Assembly (NCBI GenBank): GCA_964570205.1
Contig: CAZMXI010000060.1
Span: forward strand, 1-26,410
Direction of reading: 5' to 3'
Length of the DNA stretch: 26,410 bases
DNA from: CAZMXI01 sp964570205
GTDB taxonomy: Bacteria > Planctomycetota > Phycisphaerae > Tepidisphaerales > Tepidisphaeraceae
Positions 23,743-26,410 of the stretch are shown here, in pieces (positions within the stretch are counted from its first letter, which is position 1; the number at the start of each line of letters is the position of its first letter). Both the position numbers and the translations under genes were made by a program. A model generated the notes under the pieces. That model saw only the letters and a program-made list of their open reading frames with translations. It had not been told where the DNA came from and did no database searches.

Positions 23743-24855
23743 ATGATCGGCAATCATTTGTCTTGGACGGCGGGATTGTGCCTCGGGCTGTTGTCCGCGC
23801 TCGGCCATGCGCAGGAAGTCGAGTCGATCAAGAAGCAACGAGATGAACTGGTTCGGCTTGCCACGGATTTGAATAGGCAAATTGATCAGATCCGCAGAGT
23901 CAAGAGCGCCTCGGTCCATTTGGCGCAACTTCGGGGGCAGGCAGAACAGGCCGTGGCGACCTACGAGAATCGGAAGGCAACGGGCCAGAGAATCCAGCGG
24001 GCCAGACAGGCCGTCGTCGACGCTGACAGAGTGGAACGACAGATGCTGGAAGCGCAACTTGCCGCCGATCCCGATGCCGTGGCCATCCACAAGCGTAATG
24101 AGTCCGAGACGATGGCACTTGAAGCTCTGGAGTCGCGACAGCGTATTGCCAGATTCAAACTGGACGAGCTTAAGCGGCAGGCGGCCGACGATCCCGAGGT
24201 GGCGAAAGCGCAGGCCGCTTACGACAAGGCCAGCGAGGCTTATCGGACCATCACGAGGTCAGACGAATCCGTACTGGCGGCATCGCGCGAGGTTGAGGCA
24301 GCGCGTTTGGCGTTGAACGCGCGGGTAGCAGAGCTACCGGAGAAGAAGGCACTGGACGAGGCCCAAGCACGGTACGACGCAGCGATCAGGGCGACAGCGC
24401 CAAATCGAGAAGAGGCTCGCAAGGCAGCAGACGCGGCCGCGAAGAGGCTAAGTGACGTGCACCAGGCCAGAGCCATGGCGAACCCCGCATCGGCTCCGAT
24501 CATCAAAGAATTGGAGGAATTCGCCCCCGCCGCGAAGGCGGCCATGGATCGGATTCGTGAAGGTCGAAACAAGCTCGATGAGGCACGTGCGCGCATCGCG
24601 AAGGTCAACCCCAAGGTGAAAGAGGCAAGGCAAAGATCAAAAGACGCTCAGATGGCCTATCGCGAGGCCGTCCTGGCCGAGGCTGGCGTCGAGCATGTAG
24701 CGATGGAACGGGCACAACAGACCTACTATGACCGACTCGAAGCAGAGGTGGCGGCCGACCCAAAGGTCGCCGACGCCAGGAGACAGCTCGCCGAAGTGAA
24801 CAAACGCATCCGGGAGTTGTCGCTTCAGCTCAGGACTCTGGAGAAGGCCAGGTAG
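23743..24855 (+). CDS. Secreted coiled-coil protein of unknown function
   Basis: The 370-residue precursor has a signal peptide ending at GHA (residues 21-23), then almost uninterrupted charged helix rich in Ala, Arg, Glu and Lys, typical of a long coiled coil in the periplasm. A loose internal repeat is visible, each unit opening with a D/N-P-x-V type turn: ADPDAVA (nt about 24064), DDPEVAKAQAAYDKA (24187), NPKVKEARQR (24610) and ADPKVADARRQ (24754). No enzyme motif or membrane helix is present after the signal. The ATG at 23743 has GGAGG four bases upstream. I do not recognise the family; a structural or envelope role is a guess. It stands alone between osmC and tRNA-Tyr. Confidence 0.8.
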   Translation: MIGNHLSWTAGLCLGLLSALGHAQEVESIKKQRDELVRLATDLNRQIDQIRRVKSASVHLAQLRGQAEQAVATYENRKATGQRIQRARQAVVDADRVERQMLEAQLAADPDAVAIHKRNESETMALEALESRQRIARFKLDELKRQAADDPEVAKAQAAYDKASEAYRTITRSDESVLAASREVEAARLALNARVAELPEKKALDEAQARYDAAIRATAPNREEARKAADAAAKRLSDVHQARAMANPASAPIIKELEEFAPAAKAAMDRIREGRNKLDEARARIAKVNPKVKEARQRSKDAQMAYREAVLAEAGVEHVAMERAQQTYYDRLEAEVAADPKVADARRQLAEVNKRIRELSLQLRTLEKAR

Positions 24856-24966
24856 CCATAAGCCATGCTCCGGCTGACAGCCGAGGGGCCGCCCCCATTA
24901 CGCCGAAGAGGCAACAATCTCGCGCTACACCCCTATCAACGATCAACTTGCGCACAAATCGCGGAC

Positions 24967-24995
24967 TTGCCATCGCTTGTAGGGTATCTTAGAAT
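24967..24995 (+). promoter_or_regulatory. Sigma70-type promoter of tRNA-Tyr
   Basis: TTGCCA (24967-24972, five of six consensus) and TAGAAT (24990-24995, five of six) are separated by exactly 17 bases. The expected start near 25002 gives a leader of about 35 bases before the tRNA. Confidence 0.72.
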
Positions 24996-25036
24996 ACCTG
25001 CTTCCGAGGGACCGGTCGTGATTGGCCGGTCTGCTT

Positions 25037-25118
25037 GGGCGTGTACCGAAGTGGTCAAACGGGACGGACTGTAAATCCGTTGGCTCTGCCTTCGTTGGTT
25101 CGAATCCAACCGCGCCCA
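25037..25118 (+). tRNA. tRNA-Tyr (anticodon GTA)
   Basis: The 82 bases fold as a class II tRNA. The acceptor stem GGGCGTG/CGCGCCC has one G-U pair. The anticodon stem ACGGA/TCCGT encloses CTGTAAA with GTA at 25071-25073. A long variable arm has GGC/GCC around TCT. The T arm GTTGG/CCAAC carries the TTCGAAT loop, and the discriminator is A. The long variable arm with GTA is typical of bacterial tRNA-Tyr. CCA is not encoded. The 3' flank does not repeat elsewhere in the window, so there is no sign of an attachment site. Confidence 0.96.
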
Positions 25119-25124
25119 TTCGAC

Positions 25125-25142
25125 TCAGGTGAGATCGCCTGA
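25125..25142 (+). terminator. Hairpin after tRNA-Tyr, possible terminator
   Basis: TCAGGTG and CGCCTGA pair over seven positions (one G-U) around AGAT, six bases after the tRNA. No T run follows, so it could equally be a processing signal. Confidence 0.35.
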
Positions 25143-25226
25143 ACTTCCCGCGATGTCCCGCACGTTGTCTCGTCAGAACAGTGAACCGCCGGTGGGCGTG
25201 GGCAGGCAATCGCTATGCCCCGGCCA

Positions 25227-25907
25227 TCAGGGCATCTTGCCCAGCGGAGTCATATCCACCCGGCGGAACTCCACCTCAGCGCCCTCGGCCTGAAGCGCAA
25301 TCCTGCCGTGGTCGGTGGTGCAATTGAACCCGTCGTTAGCCAGATCCCCATTGACCCAGACCTTGATGGTGCGGCCGCGGCACTCGATGCGCATGTGGTT
25401 CCATTCGCCAACCGGCTTCTCAGAGTCGTCGGTCAGATTGCGTATACGCCGCAGGTCATCCTCGGAGCTGCCCCACTTCTCCTTGGGCCCGCGTCGCTCC
25501 ACCATGTTCGGCGTCTCGATGTCCTCCTTGATGACCCAGAAGTCTCCCGCGTTGCCGGAAAGCATCTGCACCTCGATGGACTGGGGGAACATCGCATACA
25601 AGGCCCGGGGCTTGGATGCATGAACCAGCACGCCGCAATTGCCCGGCGCCCGGGCGAAGCGATACTCCACATCCAATTGATAATCCCGATGCTCCTTCTT
25701 CGTCATCAGATGCCCCTCGGGCTTGCCCAGGCTCACCAGCAGGCCATCTCGAACAACGAAAGTGGGAGCGATATCGGGCTTCTTGTCAGCGGCAGGGACA
25801 TCCGCCACCCATCCATCGAGATCCTTGCCGTTGAAAAGGGGAATGGTCTTCCGGGCGCACCCCAGCATGGTTCCGCAGAGAAGCAAGCCTAGCATCCACT
25901 GTCGCAT
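25227..25907 (-). CDS. DUF1080 (3-keto-disaccharide hydrolase-like) lipoprotein
   Basis: The 226-residue precursor has a lipoprotein signal with lipobox MLGC (Cys17). The mature part starts with LFNGKDLDGW (24-33), the hallmark of DUF1080, a concanavalin/LamG-like beta-sandwich fold abundant in planctomycetes and related phyla. Later segments such as GNCGVLVHAS, EVQMLS and WNHMRIECRGRTIKVWVNG follow the family pattern. Some members are named 3-keto-disaccharide hydrolases and act on oxidised sugars outside the cytoplasm; activity here is not proven. The ATG at 25907 has AAGGAG six bases upstream. It is a single gene on the minus strand beside a decayed gene remnant. Confidence 0.88.
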   Translation of the reverse strand: MRQWMLGLLLCGTMLGCARKTIPLFNGKDLDGWVADVPAADKKPDIAPTFVVRDGLLVSLGKPEGHLMTKKEHRDYQLDVEYRFARAPGNCGVLVHASKPRALYAMFPQSIEVQMLSGNAGDFWVIKEDIETPNMVERRGPKEKWGSSEDDLRRIRNLTDDSEKPVGEWNHMRIECRGRTIKVWVNGDLANDGFNCTTDHGRIALQAEGAEVEFRRVDMTPLGKMP

Positions 25908-25958
25908 GACGGACTCCTTAAGTGTTGTATCCGCATATTCAGGACCGAGAGCGCTCGC

Positions 25959-26183
25959 TCAACGATTCCGCCGTCTCGCCTTCTCATCCAGCCCCGGCCG
26001 CAGCGCCTTGAGCATCTCCAACTGCGAGCGGTCAAGTCCGCCGTCGCAATACGGCAGAACGTCAACCGAGACCACGCCGCCGACGGCATTCACGCGCGTT
26101 CCCATCGTGCAGCCCGCCCGGAAGACCGGCACCAACCTTACCGCCGCCAAGGCATGACGACAACCACCATGCCGCCGTGCCGC
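25959..26183 (-). pseudogene. 3' remnant of a gene, probably decayed
   Basis: A 74-codon open stretch ends at a TGA (25959-25961) and reads like the C-terminus of a real protein: GCTMGTRVNAVGGVVSVDV, then LPYCDGGLDRSQLEMLKAL. The alternation of a hydrophobic strand, an acidic DG turn and an amphipathic helix resembles the last strand and helix of TIM-barrel glycoside hydrolases, but this is a weak resemblance. The same frame continues upstream with protein-like text interrupted by stops at 26184 and 26247, and no start with a ribosome-binding site is present. An insertion-sequence end lies about 180 bases further upstream. A short real gene is possible but less likely. Confidence 0.4.
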
Positions 26184-26296
26184 TCATGCGGCGCGGGGCG
26201 GGCCATATCCGGAGACGTTGAGGCAGGTCCGGTCGTCTGCGACCCGTCAACGTCCCCACGCCATCACCTTCAGGCATGCGGCGCCGCCGAGGATCA

Positions 26297-26326
26297 CGGA
26301 CCCCGCGAGATCGCGGGCCGGGTCCG
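26297..26326. repeat. Imperfect 30-base palindrome
   Basis: CCCGCGA-GA-TCGCGGG forms the core and CGGA/TCCG the outer arms, with a few unpaired bases between. ATTATTG follows on the plus strand. It could be a terminator or a short palindromic repeat; no second copy was seen in the window. Confidence 0.45.
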
Positions 26327-26359
26327 ATTATTGACACCCGATCCGGATGCGTCATATTA

Positions 26360-26410
26360 GGCTCTGTCTCAAAACAGTAGTCTGAAGTATCGCTGGATCA
26401 TGGCCAGTTG
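26360..26410 (-). mobile_element. Probable insertion-sequence end running off the window
   Basis: GGCTCTGTCTCAAAA at 26360-26374 resembles the terminal inverted repeats of IS5/IS4-like elements. A minus-strand frame from the window edge to a TGA overlapping this repeat reads QLAMIQRYFRLLF, like the C-terminal tail of a DDE transposase of those families. Only 13 codons are visible, so the family is a guess. A transposase stop lying within or next to the terminal repeat is usual for such elements. Confidence 0.45.
26369..26410 (-). CDS. C-terminal tail of a probable transposase, partial
   Basis: Thirteen codons plus a TGA stop at 26369-26371 enter from the right edge of the window. The residues LAMIQRYFRLLF resemble the hydrophobic, Arg-containing tails of IS5/IS4-type DDE transposases. 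Too little is present for certainty; the assignment leans on the adjoining repeat-like sequence. Confidence 0.4.
   Translation of the reverse strand, partial: QLAMIQRYFRLLF

Noticed and set aside
24871..24898. Terminator after the coiled-coil gene (CGGCT/AGCCG and GGGG/CCCC hairpins)
   Set aside because: The stems are four to five pairs and no T run follows.
1..26410. CRISPR arrays, rRNA genes, or PEP-CTERM sorting signals on proteins of this window
   Set aside because: No regularly spaced repeats or rRNA sequence were seen, and no complete protein here ends with a PEP motif, a hydrophobic helix and a basic tail.

Overview
This is a GC-rich bacterial scaffold containing one 10-base run of N. 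The gene set suggests a planctomycete or a relative in the PVC group: an exosortase with an EpsI-like partner, a very long TPR protein, an FHA-GAF histidine kinase, a DUF1080 lipoprotein, and scattered sugar isomerase and enolase-superfamily genes. The taxonomic call is inference from gene content and composition; no 16S or other marker gene is present.

Layout. Positions 1-612 hold the 3' end of a sugar phosphate isomerase/epimerase-like gene with a good terminator. On the minus strand, 678-3685 carries phosphomannomutase/phosphoglucomutase, a phosphoribosyltransferase and a fumarylacetoacetate-hydrolase-family protein. On the plus strand, 3825-7939 carries a LysE-type exporter, a TolC-like outer-membrane lipoprotein and an FHA-GAF-histidine kinase, closely spaced and probably one unit. 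A divergent pair follows: an Nramp-like transporter on minus (7959-9407) and an enolase-superfamily enzyme on plus (9546-10943).

The core of the window is a minus-strand block of about 11.4 kb read from 22420 down to 11069. Its order is Wza-like polysaccharide export lipoprotein, exosortase, EpsI-like protein, a 1667-residue membrane-anchored TPR protein, and a Wzc-like chain-length regulator fused to a BY-kinase. It looks like the envelope-spanning and protein-sorting half of an exopolysaccharide/exosortase system. No glycosyltransferase, flippase, polymerase or PEP-CTERM substrate lies in the window. A terminator hairpin with six U sits in its leader, between the likely promoter region and the first start codon, which suggests attenuation. 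A second terminator-like hairpin follows the last gene.

The right end has an OsmC-family peroxidase, a secreted coiled-coil protein, tRNA-Tyr(GTA) with a clear sigma70-type promoter, a DUF1080 lipoprotein, a decayed gene remnant, and what looks like the end of an insertion sequence running off the window.

The points most worth a second look are the leader attenuator of the exosortase operon, the assembly gap that falls on the exosortase catalytic motif, the altered Walker motifs of the BY-kinase, the giant TPR protein, and an Nramp-like transporter lacking the usual metal-binding motifs.
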